A stretch of 64,000 nucleotides of DNA from Chloroflexota bacterium (lineage in GTDB: Bacteria > Chloroflexota > Anaerolineae > Aggregatilineales > Phototrophicaceae). Position 1 is the stretch's first letter. The number at the start of each line of letters is the position of its first letter. A program made the translations under genes and the position numbers. Positions 8,985 to 18,659 of the stretch are shown here, one piece after another. Under the pieces are notes generated by a model that was not told the origin of the DNA, searched no databases, and worked only from the letters and a program-made list of their open reading frames with translations. The stretch spans positions 62,001 to 126,000 of the forward strand of contig WTGO01000074.1 in assembly GCA_011523515.1 (NCBI GenBank). The letters run 5' to 3'.

Positions 8985-10292
8985 TTGACGGACAGCCACA
9001 AGACCTGCCCAATCTGCGAAGCGCATAATCACCGAAATGCGGTGCTCTGCGCCACCTGCGGAACGACAATTGCCGACGTCGCGCCCAAAGAAGCGGGCGC
9101 CGACCGCGAAGCTCGCGCGGAAACGTACGATTACCGCTTTGGCGAGACTGATCTGGCGGAAGCCTCACTGACAGGCAAGGGCCGAATCTTGAGCGCAATG
9201 CTGATCGCTCTGCTGCTGACCGTGGCTGGAGTGGCAGCCGTCGCCGTCTATTTCGCCAACCGGTCGCCGAGAAGCCCGGCAATCATCGCTGTGGCGCCGC
9301 CCCCCTCTCCAACGCGTTTGATGGCGCCGTCTATCACGCCGGGCACGCCGACAGCAACATTCACCATCAGTCCCGTTCCGTCGCCAGTGCCGAGCGAGAC
9401 GCCTACGCCCGCGCCCTGCATCCGCCAGGTAGCCGAAGGCGACTCGCTCATCGCCATCATTCTGCGCTGCGGACACAGCAACCTGGCTATACTCCCAACC
9501 GTAATGGCGCTCAACGATATCGCTGACGAAACTCGCATTCAAATCGGTCAGGAAATCGCAGTGCCGCACCCGTCGCCAACCGTTGACCCGGCCGCCACTC
9601 CCGCGCCGGAAGACTCAGCATCCACCCGGACCAGGCAAGACGCGTTGACGCGGCTGGCCTTCGACCCCTTCGCGCCCACGCTAACGCCGACGCTGCTGCC
9701 GGGGCTGATGTGGTATGTTGTGCAAGCCGATGATGACATGATTTACGTAGCCAGCATACACGAGATCAGCATGAAGACACTTTCGGACTTGAATCCGGAG
9801 ATAGCATTCAGCTTGTGTGACTTCAGTGAAGTCTATGGCGGGCCGGAGTGTACCGTACAGCTGTTTGTGAATCAGAAGATTCGCGTACCGGCGCCCGCGC
9901 CAACCGTCACCACCGTTGCGACCTCGACCGGAAGCGAGACGCCGACGCCGTCGCCTACAGCCACCTTTAACGCCCCGCTAGCCCAAAGCCCGGCTGATGA
10001 AGCTTTCTTTTCCTCAACTGAGCGCGTTACCTTGCGCTGGGTTGGCACCGGCACACTCAGCCAAGGCGAAGTCTACCGTATCTCGCTGGCGAACATGGAC
10101 AGCGGCGCTCGTTACACCGCGGATACGCAAGAGCTTTTCTTGATCATACCGGCGGAGTGGCAGAGCCAGAATGAGGGCAGCCACAGGTATTCCTGGCAGG
10201 TCAGTGTCGTCGAGTCGGATTCCGATACGACTGCGTACACCACAGATCCACGTTCCTTTGTCTGGCAAGGCAGTGGACGGTCCGACTCATGA
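8985..10292 (+). CDS. Zinc-ribbon, transmembrane, LysM-type cell-envelope protein
   Basis: Translation probably starts at TTG 8985 (GAGG nine bases upstream). The N terminus is a four-cysteine zinc ribbon (CPICEAHNHRNAVLCATCG), then a charged stretch and one membrane helix (about residues 67-87). The outer part has a Thr/Pro/Ser linker and two divergent LysM-like units (RQVAEGDSLIAIILRCG...IGQEIAVP; WYVVQADDDMIYVASIHEIS...QKIRVPAP). It ends in an Ig-like C-terminal domain (LAQSPADEAFFSSTERVTLRWVG). The layout suggests a cytoplasmic zinc ribbon with an external glycan-binding part. The stop overlaps the next gene by four bases (ATGA), so the two are coupled. The ligand and the exact role are unknown. 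Confidence 0.75.
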   Translation: MTDSHKTCPICEAHNHRNAVLCATCGTTIADVAPKEAGADREARAETYDYRFGETDLAEASLTGKGRILSAMLIALLLTVAGVAAVAVYFANRSPRSPAIIAVAPPPSPTRLMAPSITPGTPTATFTISPVPSPVPSETPTPAPCIRQVAEGDSLIAIILRCGHSNLAILPTVMALNDIADETRIQIGQEIAVPHPSPTVDPAATPAPEDSASTRTRQDALTRLAFDPFAPTLTPTLLPGLMWYVVQADDDMIYVASIHEISMKTLSDLNPEIAFSLCDFSEVYGGPECTVQLFVNQKIRVPAPAPTVTTVATSTGSETPTPSPTATFNAPLAQSPADEAFFSSTERVTLRWVGTGTLSQGEVYRISLANMDSGARYTADTQELFLIIPAEWQSQNEGSHRYSWQVSVVESDSDTTAYTTDPRSFVWQGSGRSDS

Positions 10293-11401
10293 ATACGCGC
10301 CTGCTTATCGCGCTTTTAGGGCTGTCGCTGTGGTTGGCCGCAGCGTGCAACATCAGCCAGCCCAGAATCGGCCCGTCGCCGACTAACGAGTCTGAATCCA
10401 TCATTACCGTCGAGCCACTGCTTCAGCCAACGGCCGCATCTCTTTCCCCAACGGCCACCAGCGCCGCTTCCGCGGTATCAATTGTCACTGCCTCATTGGT
10501 GCATACGCCGTCTGCAACCGTCCCGGTGGAGTCGCCGACGGCCACACTGCCGTACTTTGAATACCTGGTCGGCGAGGGCGAAACCTTGTTTTATATCCTG
10601 CAGCTGCCGGAGCATGGTTACGGATACGAGCCGAATGTTGCGGCTACCGTCGTCGCCCTGAACGCCAATATCCCCAATGCCGACTCGGTACGCGGCGGAA
10701 TCACCATTCGTATTCCTCGGCCAACCCTGACGCCGACGCCGGTGGGCGCGGAAGCAACTCAAGAGCTGCTGGCCACCATCGGCGCCGATGACTCCACGGG
10801 TGTGGTTCTGGCGTCGGGAGCGACTATTGGCTGTCACATCGTGGAGGCGGGTGACGCCATCATTGGCGTTGCCGTCCAGAACGACACGACGCTGGAAATC
10901 CTGCACGGACTGAATCGCGACTTAAACTGGTTCGGCTGCAACTTTACCCTGCCCAGCGGCGGCGAAAACTGCGCGCCAAATTTGAGCATCGGTCAATGCG
11001 TCCGCGTACCGCTGCCGACACCCCTGCCCACCAAGTTTCCCACCCCGACGGGACGGGAAACCGCCACGCCAACGGCGACCAAGCTGGCCCCGCGCCTGGT
11101 CTATCCCATAGATGGCCAGGAGATTCCTCACGAGCCCTTGCTCATTCAGTGGGTAGGCGTCAGCGGGATGAACGAACTGGACGAGTATCTGGTGGAGTTA
11201 GTCGATCAAACGACCAACCAGCCGCTGCGCAACGTGACTCGCGCCAATTCATTCCAAGTGCCGGCGGCCTTCATGCCCAGCGATGGACAGACACATGACA
11301 TGCAGTGGCGGGTATCGGTGGCGCAGGTTGACGATCGCGGCATCTACCGTTATGTCGGCGAGGTAGGCAACTGGCGCAGTTTCCGCTGGTTGGGCCGCTG
11401 A
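10289..11401 (+). CDS. LysM-type lipoprotein, paralogue of the upstream gene
   Basis: The N terminus MNTRLLIALLGLSLWLAAACN has a lipobox (LAAAC), so the product is probably a lipoprotein facing outward. After a Thr/Ser-rich spacer come two divergent LysM-like units (YLVGEGETLFYILQ...GGITIRIPRP; CHIVEAGDAIIGVAVQND...SIGQCVRVPLP). The C-terminal domain resembles that of the upstream gene (LVYPIDGQEIPHEPLLIQWVG). The shared architecture and the ATGA overlap point to a local duplication, with the zinc ribbon and membrane helix replaced by a lipid anchor. The function is inferred to be cell-envelope glycan binding and is not proven. Confidence 0.75.
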   Translation: MNTRLLIALLGLSLWLAAACNISQPRIGPSPTNESESIITVEPLLQPTAASLSPTATSAASAVSIVTASLVHTPSATVPVESPTATLPYFEYLVGEGETLFYILQLPEHGYGYEPNVAATVVALNANIPNADSVRGGITIRIPRPTLTPTPVGAEATQELLATIGADDSTGVVLASGATIGCHIVEAGDAIIGVAVQNDTTLEILHGLNRDLNWFGCNFTLPSGGENCAPNLSIGQCVRVPLPTPLPTKFPTPTGRETATPTATKLAPRLVYPIDGQEIPHEPLLIQWVGVSGMNELDEYLVELVDQTTNQPLRNVTRANSFQVPAAFMPSDGQTHDMQWRVSVAQVDDRGIYRYVGEVGNWRSFRWLGR

Positions 11402-11491
11402 TGACGCGTGGCGCGCCTTAAGCTCGGGCGCTCGCCGGGCTCGGTCTGTGTCAATCCAAATCCGCTGCGACACAAATCTTGCCGCGGTTTC

Positions 11492-13849
11492 TCAGGCTGA
11501 CTCTGACTTTGGCGCCTTGCTAAAGGAGTCATAGACCGGCCGCCGCTCGCCCGCCGCATCCACCAGACTGAAAAAACAGGCTTCGTCATCGCCGGCCGCG
11601 CAGCCGTTGAGATTGTACAGGATCATGGCCGACACATTTTCCATCTTCTGCACGATATGAAATGCCTGCGAAACGTAGAGCGCCTGTTCAGCTTCGCTTG
11701 TATACGTCAGCCACTCGAAGCCGCTGGACGGCGCCGCGGTATTGTTGCCTTCGCTGGTGCCCCAACCCATTTGAGTGACAAATATAGGCATATCGCTGAG
11801 GCCGTTCACACTCAATACCTCAGTGTAAAATTCCAGCAGCTCAGTGAAATACTGCAGAAAAGATTCGTAGTGGGAATCAACGCCAGGCGGCTTTTTACAG
11901 CACTCAAGCGTCGGCGGAACAGCCGATGCGCTGAAGACCGCGCCGATGGCGTCGCTACTGGCCGCCGCGCCCTCGTCAAGCATACCCTGCAGGAATGTAC
12001 CGGTGTCGATTGAGTTATAGCCGTCGGAAAATCCTACCGGCGCCAAACCCGCACTGATCACCAAGGCCCGCGCATCATGCGCCCTAATCGTGTCATAGGC
12101 GACCTTTAGCAAGGGTGTGTAGTAGCTGGCGCCCAACTGAACTTCATCGGGGACGCCGTAATCGCCGTCGTCTGTCAGCTCCGGCTCGCGATGGTAAACG
12201 GGCACGGTCCAATATTTGAGCAGATTGGGCGACTTCCAGATTTCGTAGGCATCCACCAGACCCGCGTAACGCGTCGTCAGATTCGCCAAGAAGTTGGCAA
12301 AGACGGCGAGTTCCTCCGGCGGGCCGCCGTATTCGCGCATGACGCTGTTGAGCTGTTCGGTATACGAGGTTCGGCTCCAACCCGGCGCGTCGTATACATT
12401 CAGCACGATCTTCACGTCTATCAGCTCGAAAGCCGCCACCATGGCATCCAGCGCCTGATAACTATAAATCCCGGGTTCAGACTCCAAGTGGGCCCAAGAA
12501 ACATCGATCTTGACCCAATCAACGCCCAGTTCAGACACTTGCTCCGCCAACGCGCTGACGTTGTCCTGGTCTGTAAAGACTTTGAGTCCAAAGCCGAAAT
12601 CTGGACGGACGAAAGTCTCACTGGGCACGGGAACAAGAATTGTGTCGTCAACTTTAATCAAGCTGGGGTTGGCGATGCCATTTAGCGACTGCAGAAAATC
12701 TACGCTTGTTTCATAGGCTTCAGCAATTCCGGTCAAGGAGTCGCCGAGTCGCACTACGCGTACGCCGAGAACGGCGCCCTCCAGCTTCGGCACCAAAATC
12801 GCCTCGCCCACAGTTAGATCTCGCGGATCAGCCAGCCGATTGAGTACCTGCAAAACCGACAAACTGACGTTATAGCGCCTGGAGATGCTGTACAGCGAAT
12901 CGCCGGACTCAACAATTACCGCGTCAAAAATCGTCTCGTCTACTCTCGGTACAATGATGCTCCGCCCGACTGTCAAATCGCTGTCGCCACCGACTACATT
13001 AAGCGCGCGCAGCTGTACGACCGTCGTGTTGAAGCGCCGCGCAATGTTGAACAGACTGTCGCCCTGCGCAACGACATATACCTCGTAGATTCCCTCGTCA
13101 ATCCGCGGCGCCAGTATGACCTGGCCGACTTCCAGATCACGAGCGTTGGTTAACCCGTTCAAGGACATCAACTTCGTTTCCGTAGTAGCAAAGCGTCGCG
13201 ACAAACTGTAAAGAGAGTCAGCCGCGGTCACCTCGTATATCTCATACTTAGTTTCATCAGTATGCGGCACCAGGATACTCGATCCCTGAATCAATTCGCG
13301 TTCATCCGCGATTCCGTTGAGCGACTTTAAGATCGCAACGGTCGTAAGATAGCGCTGCGATATTATGTAGAGCGATTCGTCGGCTGCGACAACATGAATT
13401 AGCAGATCGGTTTCATTGATGCTGGGGACTATAAGCGTTTGCCCGGCTTCAATGTGGGTGCTATCGCCGATTTCGTTTAGACCCTGAATGATGCCGACGC
13501 TGGTGTTGAATCGTTTCGAGATTCCAAACAACGTATCGCCCGGCTTGACCTCGTAGACTTCGACAAATGAGCTGACGCCGGTCGGCAGCAGAATGCTCTG
13601 CCCGGCGAATATCTTTTCGCCCTCGGCGATCTCATTGATCTGCCGCAACTCTGCGATCGTGGTATTGAATGACTTGGCGATGCTAAACAGGGAATCGCCA
13701 CTCTGCACAATGTACGCGTCGTATGACGCCGGCAATACCGTATCCGGCGCAGATTCGCCGTTAGCGGGATCAGAGCCTTGGGCGGCAGCGCTTGACAAGA
13801 CAGTTATCAGAATCAGCGTTGCTGATAAGACATTGGTAATTCGTAACAT
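11492..13849 (-). CDS. Secreted protein with seven LysM repeats and an inactivated glycosidase-like domain
   Basis: A signal peptide (MLRITNVLSATLILITVLSSAAAQ) precedes seven consecutive LysM repeats of about 60 residues each, with start motifs such as YIVQSGDSLFSIAKSFNTT and repeat ends such as GQSILLPTG. The remaining 350 residues look like a GH39/GH5-type (clan GH-A) barrel: VDWVKIDVSWAHLESEPG, VLNVYDAPGW, AYEIWKSPNLLKYW, IFVTQMGWGT. At the two catalytic positions, the usual WNEPN reads WKSPN (K539, S540) and the usual TEFGW reads TQMGW (Q693), so hydrolysis is unlikely. It is probably a peptidoglycan- or glycan-binding protein. It is the last gene of a minus-strand run. Confidence 0.85.
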   Translation of the reverse strand: MLRITNVLSATLILITVLSSAAAQGSDPANGESAPDTVLPASYDAYIVQSGDSLFSIAKSFNTTIAELRQINEIAEGEKIFAGQSILLPTGVSSFVEVYEVKPGDTLFGISKRFNTSVGIIQGLNEIGDSTHIEAGQTLIVPSINETDLLIHVVAADESLYIISQRYLTTVAILKSLNGIADERELIQGSSILVPHTDETKYEIYEVTAADSLYSLSRRFATTETKLMSLNGLTNARDLEVGQVILAPRIDEGIYEVYVVAQGDSLFNIARRFNTTVVQLRALNVVGGDSDLTVGRSIIVPRVDETIFDAVIVESGDSLYSISRRYNVSLSVLQVLNRLADPRDLTVGEAILVPKLEGAVLGVRVVRLGDSLTGIAEAYETSVDFLQSLNGIANPSLIKVDDTILVPVPSETFVRPDFGFGLKVFTDQDNVSALAEQVSELGVDWVKIDVSWAHLESEPGIYSYQALDAMVAAFELIDVKIVLNVYDAPGWSRTSYTEQLNSVMREYGGPPEELAVFANFLANLTTRYAGLVDAYEIWKSPNLLKYWTVPVYHREPELTDDGDYGVPDEVQLGASYYTPLLKVAYDTIRAHDARALVISAGLAPVGFSDGYNSIDTGTFLQGMLDEGAAASSDAIGAVFSASAVPPTLECCKKPPGVDSHYESFLQYFTELLEFYTEVLSVNGLSDMPIFVTQMGWGTSEGNNTAAPSSGFEWLTYTSEAEQALYVSQAFHIVQKMENVSAMILYNLNGCAAGDDEACFFSLVDAAGERRPVYDSFSKAPKSESA

Positions 13850-13952
13850 AGCTCACGCCTTAGACTCGCTAAGCACTCTCCCCCAAGCGAAGTCTACAGT
13901 TGAGCGTGATTTCGCGCCATTGAGATTGAAGTTATTGCCAATGCGGCGGCTG

Positions 13953-15839
13953 TCACGGCGCCCAATCAAATGTGCAGAGCGTGTAAGAATCCGTCCCGTC
14001 TGCCAGCGGCAACCGTTCGCCGCTAACCGGCTCATACCAGCCGATGCGAATCTCGTACTCGCCCTCTATCAATGACGAAGCGGGCAAATAGTAGACCTCG
14101 CGGAAAGCGCCGGCGGGCTGCCAAGCGGTCGCGTCCAGCCTGCCGTCTTGTGGATATTGATCGTCTTGCGACCACAGTCTGCTGATCGATGAACCGGCGT
14201 CGATACCGTATACGTGAACAAAAGACTTCAAGGGCAGCGACGAACCTGCCAGCGGCTTCCAGTAAACACGCAGCAGCAGGTCCCCGTTGGGCAAGCGCTC
14301 AGCGCAAGATTCGTAGCTGAGCAAGGACACGGTATCATCAAAACGAGCCAATTCATCGGCGTTCGCGTCCGACACGGCCCAATGCTTATACTGCCGTACG
14401 GGCAGGCCAGCGGCATCGGCATGCAATACTTCCTGCATATTCGCCTGCATCCACTCCACAACGACGCCCGCGTTTTGCCAGCCAGCCTGCTCCCTGGCGA
14501 CGACATAAATGCTGTCATACTCCTGACTCAGTTGGCTTAGCGTAGCGGCGATGTCAGCGGCGGTCTGGTTGGGCTTAACCGGCAAAGCAATGTCCCGGGC
14601 AGCGCTTCGGTAGTAGTAGCCGAAGGCTGGATCCACCGCCAACTGAATGACCAGGTCGCTGTCCGCAACGCGCTGATTAATGAATTCACCCAGCGCGTCC
14701 CAGGCCGGCGCCTTGCGAAATGCCGGATTGTTGAAGTGGGCGTCCACTGTCATGAGCGCAAGCGCGAACCAGGGCAATGCGACGGCGAACGACAAAAGTC
14801 CCTGTCGTGTGTTGATGCAGCGGACGAGCAAGTCAGCGACTCTGCCGCAGCCTATAGCCAGCAAGAGGATAAATCCGGGTACAGCAGAAAGTACGTAACG
14901 CGGATGAAAGAGGTTGTAACGCTGCGAAACAATCCCAAGCAAGAGCAGCGGAACCAAAGCAGTCAGGACAGCAAAAGCGAAGACCCGGCTTGACATTTTG
15001 TAGACGAGAACTGCTGCAAAAAGAAGCGCCAGGCTCAATCCGAATCCGACAGATGAAATGTCGAAGGGAATCGTGCTGCCTAAGCCCAGAAAGGGAACAA
15101 ATCGTGTTACGTAGTCTGAAAGCGAAAAGGCTTGAACCAGCCCCGGATAATAGTCGATAAAGCCTTGTCGCACTTGAATCAGCACCAGGCCGGCCACCAG
15201 CAGGATCGCCATGCCCAGCTGTATCAAAAACAGTCGCCTGAGAAATCTCCAGTCTCGCCAGCGACGAATCAGCGCGAAAACAGCCAGCGCAAGCGTCGTG
15301 AAGCACTCCGTGTAAATGCTCAGAACCGCGAATCCGGCGACCACGGCATACAAATACCAGTCAGCGCGCCGCGGCCTGTCAATCAATCGCAGGCCGAGCC
15401 ACAAGCCGACAGCGCTGATGCCGCCCCAATAGGCGTAGTTGCGAAACTCTTGACTGTGCCAAATCTCGAAAGGATGAACTGCCCACATCAGGCCCGCTAT
15501 GAGCGCAAGCTCCAATCGGCCGCATAATCTCCAGGCGAGCGCGAACATTGCGGGGGCGCCTAGAACATTGCCCAGAACTGAGAGGTAGCGCAGCGCGAAG
15601 ACCGACTCGATGCCGCCGATGATGTGATTCCACAAACGCCCGACCGCATAGACCAGCGGCGTATGCGGCTCGCCGTGAGCAATCTCGCCCAATGAAACGC
15701 GCAGCGGAGTATCAGCCCAATACAAGACGCTAAATGCCTCATCGCCGCGCAAAGGCGCCGACTGCAGATCATGAACCCGCAGACCGAAAGCGACTAGTAC
15801 TATAGTGACGACAAGGCAGTAGCGGCGCAGCTGAGGCAT
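13953..15839 (-). CDS. GT39-like membrane glycosyltransferase
   Basis: The 628-residue protein starts with a membrane helix followed by APLRGDEAFSVLYW. The acidic pair in the first outer loop is typical of GT-C enzymes (PMT/ArnT-like) that use polyprenyl-phosphate sugars. About ten hydrophobic segments follow, for example FVLIRRWRDW-flanked helices and VLTALVPLLLLGIVSQRYN with HPRYVLSAVPGF. The last 150 residues form a soluble beta-rich outer domain. It probably adds a sugar to an envelope protein or lipid outside the membrane; donor and acceptor are unknown. Its start lies six bases after the stop of the NERD-like gene, so they are co-transcribed. Confidence 0.8.
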   Translation of the reverse strand: MPQLRRYCLVVTIVLVAFGLRVHDLQSAPLRGDEAFSVLYWADTPLRVSLGEIAHGEPHTPLVYAVGRLWNHIIGGIESVFALRYLSVLGNVLGAPAMFALAWRLCGRLELALIAGLMWAVHPFEIWHSQEFRNYAYWGGISAVGLWLGLRLIDRPRRADWYLYAVVAGFAVLSIYTECFTTLALAVFALIRRWRDWRFLRRLFLIQLGMAILLVAGLVLIQVRQGFIDYYPGLVQAFSLSDYVTRFVPFLGLGSTIPFDISSVGFGLSLALLFAAVLVYKMSSRVFAFAVLTALVPLLLLGIVSQRYNLFHPRYVLSAVPGFILLLAIGCGRVADLLVRCINTRQGLLSFAVALPWFALALMTVDAHFNNPAFRKAPAWDALGEFINQRVADSDLVIQLAVDPAFGYYYRSAARDIALPVKPNQTAADIAATLSQLSQEYDSIYVVAREQAGWQNAGVVVEWMQANMQEVLHADAAGLPVRQYKHWAVSDANADELARFDDTVSLLSYESCAERLPNGDLLLRVYWKPLAGSSLPLKSFVHVYGIDAGSSISRLWSQDDQYPQDGRLDATAWQPAGAFREVYYLPASSLIEGEYEIRIGWYEPVSGERLPLADGTDSYTLCTFDWAP

Positions 15840-15845
15840 GCTCGC

Positions 15846-16607
15846 TTAGATGGTCGCATCTTCAAATTCTTGAATCTGCTCGTCGCTTAGCGGCATTAGG
15901 TTCGCGTTTTTCGCATCACCCGCCGAATCGCTCAGCAGGCGCTTGGCATCTCGCATATACTCTTTGAGATTTGGGCTCCGCTTCGGATCAGCATACAGCA
16001 CCGGAATCTCGGGCTCAGTCTCAAACTCGACCGCCGCCGAGGGGTCGACGAACACAATCAAACTCTTCACTTCAACATCGTCCGCCACATCGTCAATCGC
16101 GCTCTGAATATACGAACGCGCAATCTCTGCATCACGAAACGGCTTGCCGATACCGTCAAATCGAATCACAGAAAACAGCTTGCTAAGCAGGTTTCGCTTG
16201 CTGCGAAACTTGCCATCGCGCAAGCTGAACTGCTGGTCGTGCCAGCGCGTTACTATGGCGAAAACACCTTGCGGGCAGATCAACACATGGCGAACGGGAA
16301 AGTGATAGTAGTTATAGAGTATGCTCTTGTTGCTCAAGCCCTTTAGACCGTCTTCTATCGCCTTTTCCGGGCGCGGAACGCGCGCCCAGAGATTGGTCAT
16401 TCTGACGGATACAATCGTCAAAATGAACGCTATTGGCAGTACGGCGGATTGCGCAAAAAGGGTCAGCGTATCCGGTGTTTCGTTGGTAAACAGCGATGCA
16501 TTGATAACGACGAAGCCAAGTATCAGCGCGCCGAAGGTGCTGAAAAACAGATAATTGGTGACTTTGCGATTTCGCCGGGCTAGTTTTTTGTTGGTAACAA
16601 CTCGCAT
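15846..16607 (-). CDS. NERD-like membrane protein with degenerate nuclease motif
   Basis: The N-terminal 75 residues hold two membrane helices (VTNYLFFSTFGALILGFVVIN; TLFAQSAVLPIAFILTIVSV). The soluble part contains NYYHFPVRHVLICPQGVFAIVTRW, which resembles the core strand pair of the nuclease-related (NERD) domain. The acidic residue and the E-x-K motif expected of that family are not visible: D is replaced by R before HVLI, and VTRW stands where an ExK-type end is expected. It may thus be structural rather than nucleolytic. GAGG precedes the ATG by seven bases. It sits between a CARDB protein and a GT39-like gene. The assignment rests on motif similarity only. Confidence 0.6.
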   Translation of the reverse strand: MRVVTNKKLARRNRKVTNYLFFSTFGALILGFVVINASLFTNETPDTLTLFAQSAVLPIAFILTIVSVRMTNLWARVPRPEKAIEDGLKGLSNKSILYNYYHFPVRHVLICPQGVFAIVTRWHDQQFSLRDGKFRSKRNLLSKLFSVIRFDGIGKPFRDAEIARSYIQSAIDDVADDVEVKSLIVFVDPSAAVEFETEPEIPVLYADPKRSPNLKEYMRDAKRLLSDSAGDAKNANLMPLSDEQIQEFEDATI

Positions 16608-16655
16608 TGTATATCCTCGGTCATGCGGCTTCTGGTCGGAAAGGCTGCACGACTA

Positions 16656-18512
16656 TTAGTTGCCGCGGCAAGACACAATTCGCCTGGCATAGCGACGCAT
16701 GTCCTGTACTACCGCCTCCATGATCTTCCGCCTGGAAATCAAGAACCAGGATTCTATCAGGCGCCATCTTTCATCCGAGACCGCTCCGCGTAGATATACC
16801 ACGGCCGCGTCTGGGTTTAAGTCCGAGTCTTCCTCGACTTCGCCGCGGATCTCAGCAACGCTGTATCTTGCCGGGAAATGTATTGCTTCTTCCAGGTCAA
16901 TTATCGCGCGTCTGAGAGCGTCATCTTCGCCCTCATACCGGTGGTCAAACTGGTACTCACAACCGTCCAGACCGCCTGTAAGCGGCGGCGGTTCACACTT
17001 GTCATAACCCGGCGGCAAGCGCAGCACATATTCTGTGAACCAGACATTATCCGCCTCATTGATTTCATCGACTTCACCCTCATGGTCCACTGTCACCTGC
17101 AGGCGATGCAGTTCGTTTACGTAGGTATCCACGGCAAATGGGCCAAGTTGGTAGAATTGGCGGGCTCCGGGTCCCAATTGGCTGGTTCCAATATCGAATC
17201 GCTTCTCGGCAGTGACTATTGATGACGACACGTGAATGTCCTGGATGGTCAAGGTGATATGGCTGTCCGCCGTATCAAACCAGTCTTGCCCCGTGTTGAC
17301 GATTGGCGCTTGTATCGAGGCGCCAATCCCACAATACAGCGGGTGCGGATTTACTTGCGTCCAGCCTACAACCAGATTCACATTCTGTGGCGAGTCCGCC
17401 GTCTCGGGAATAAAGTACGCGAGGTAGTTCGCCAGTGTCACTTCCGCGCAGATAATGTCATTGAAACGCACCGAGGGCAGGATATGCCACTTCTCCGGCC
17501 CCGGATTTGGCGCCCCCTGAGCGCGAATCTCGCCGATTACAGCGCGCTCCAGGTCGTCTTCAGCCACACGCATACAGTGCGTCACTGGCACCGGCAGCGT
17601 ACTCACGGCGCCCTCTACGTGATGTTCCTCCGGAATCAGCGCTGACAGCTTGTAGAGCGCGCCGATTCGCAGCAATTCCAGGTTTTGGTTATGTGGCTGG
17701 GCTAGCGGCGAAGGGGCATTGAACTCGCTCTCAACCGCACAGTCCAAAGTAAATGATGAACCGGCCGAGATTTCAATATCTTCCGGATCGTAGAGCAGCG
17801 TCCCGCAATTGGCGTAGGGTCGCATAATGGATGTGTCTTGCACGACATCAGTAAAGACTTGACGGCCCAGGGGCACGCCAACTGAAATCTCTTCGTATTC
17901 GGCTACGCGCAATTCCGCTGTTATACGGGCAATGCCGTCCATGGCGATGTTGACCGGTTCGCTGCCGTCACCCGGGCCCAGCACCTCGGCGCTCGACAAT
18001 AACGCGAGATCAAATGTACCTCCGGCTGTCCAGGCCCAATACGTCAGCACTGACGGCGCCGACGTATCAGCGTAAAACCTGAATCCCACCGGCAAGTTAA
18101 AGCCGACCCATACCACGGGCGCCGTTATAATCGCCGGGTCACTGAGCTCCATGCGATTGACACCGGGCAGATCGAGCGCTACGGACTGCCGATAGACGAG
18201 CGTCGCATCCACCGGCGAACCGCCGTTGGCATCCTGATAAACGAGCAGTTCAATGGCGCTGCCGGGAACCGGCGTTTCCACCGAAATGCTCACCGCGTCC
18301 AACGCTACCGGCAGCGCCACGCCAAGCGGCGTCAAATCAAAACCGTTGATAACAACCGAGGGCTCGCCTTCAATGTAAAACACCGCGTTGCCGTCGCCGA
18401 TATTGTTGCTAAGCAGCGTATCGCCCGCTGCCACCGGAAAGGCCATCAAGAGCAAAGCGACAGTCAACACGCCGATTCTTAACAATAGCTTTGTCGCATT
18501 TGTGCGCATCAT
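16656..18512 (-). CDS. Secreted CARDB-type protein of unknown function
   Basis: The 618-residue product has a signal peptide ending near AFPVAAGDT and a beta-rich N-terminal half (PGSAIELLVYQDANGG, PVVWVGFNLPVGFRF). A region around residues 390-510 (GASIQAPIVNTGQDWFDTAD...VDHEGEVDEINEADNVWF) has the CARDB pattern of adhesion-type beta domains. The last 100 residues are helical and charged. No catalytic motif is visible. It is the first gene of the minus-strand envelope run and has GAGG nine bases before the ATG. A surface or secreted structural role is likely; anything more specific would be guesswork. Confidence 0.7.
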   Translation of the reverse strand: MMRTNATKLLLRIGVLTVALLLMAFPVAAGDTLLSNNIGDGNAVFYIEGEPSVVINGFDLTPLGVALPVALDAVSISVETPVPGSAIELLVYQDANGGSPVDATLVYRQSVALDLPGVNRMELSDPAIITAPVVWVGFNLPVGFRFYADTSAPSVLTYWAWTAGGTFDLALLSSAEVLGPGDGSEPVNIAMDGIARITAELRVAEYEEISVGVPLGRQVFTDVVQDTSIMRPYANCGTLLYDPEDIEISAGSSFTLDCAVESEFNAPSPLAQPHNQNLELLRIGALYKLSALIPEEHHVEGAVSTLPVPVTHCMRVAEDDLERAVIGEIRAQGAPNPGPEKWHILPSVRFNDIICAEVTLANYLAYFIPETADSPQNVNLVVGWTQVNPHPLYCGIGASIQAPIVNTGQDWFDTADSHITLTIQDIHVSSSIVTAEKRFDIGTSQLGPGARQFYQLGPFAVDTYVNELHRLQVTVDHEGEVDEINEADNVWFTEYVLRLPPGYDKCEPPPLTGGLDGCEYQFDHRYEGEDDALRRAIIDLEEAIHFPARYSVAEIRGEVEEDSDLNPDAAVVYLRGAVSDERWRLIESWFLISRRKIMEAVVQDMRRYARRIVSCRGN

Positions 18513-18619
18513 ACTCTTTTACCTCAATGTCCGGGCGACGCTACAACTGCTAATTGTAGGTTCGATTAAGTGTTTGGTCAAGCAGTCGACAAGGTCTGGC
18601 TTAGTCGGCGGTACGGCAT

Positions 18620-18625
18620 TATAAT
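18620..18625 (+). promoter_or_regulatory. Predicted -10 element of the yajC-secDF operon
   Basis: A perfect TATAAT lies 35 bases before the yajC ATG in the gap to the divergent CARDB gene. No good -35 is found at 16 to 18 bases, so only the -10 is claimed. Confidence 0.45.
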
Positions 18626-18659
18626 GTGCGCGTTGCGCGACAAATGCCGAAAGATAGCC

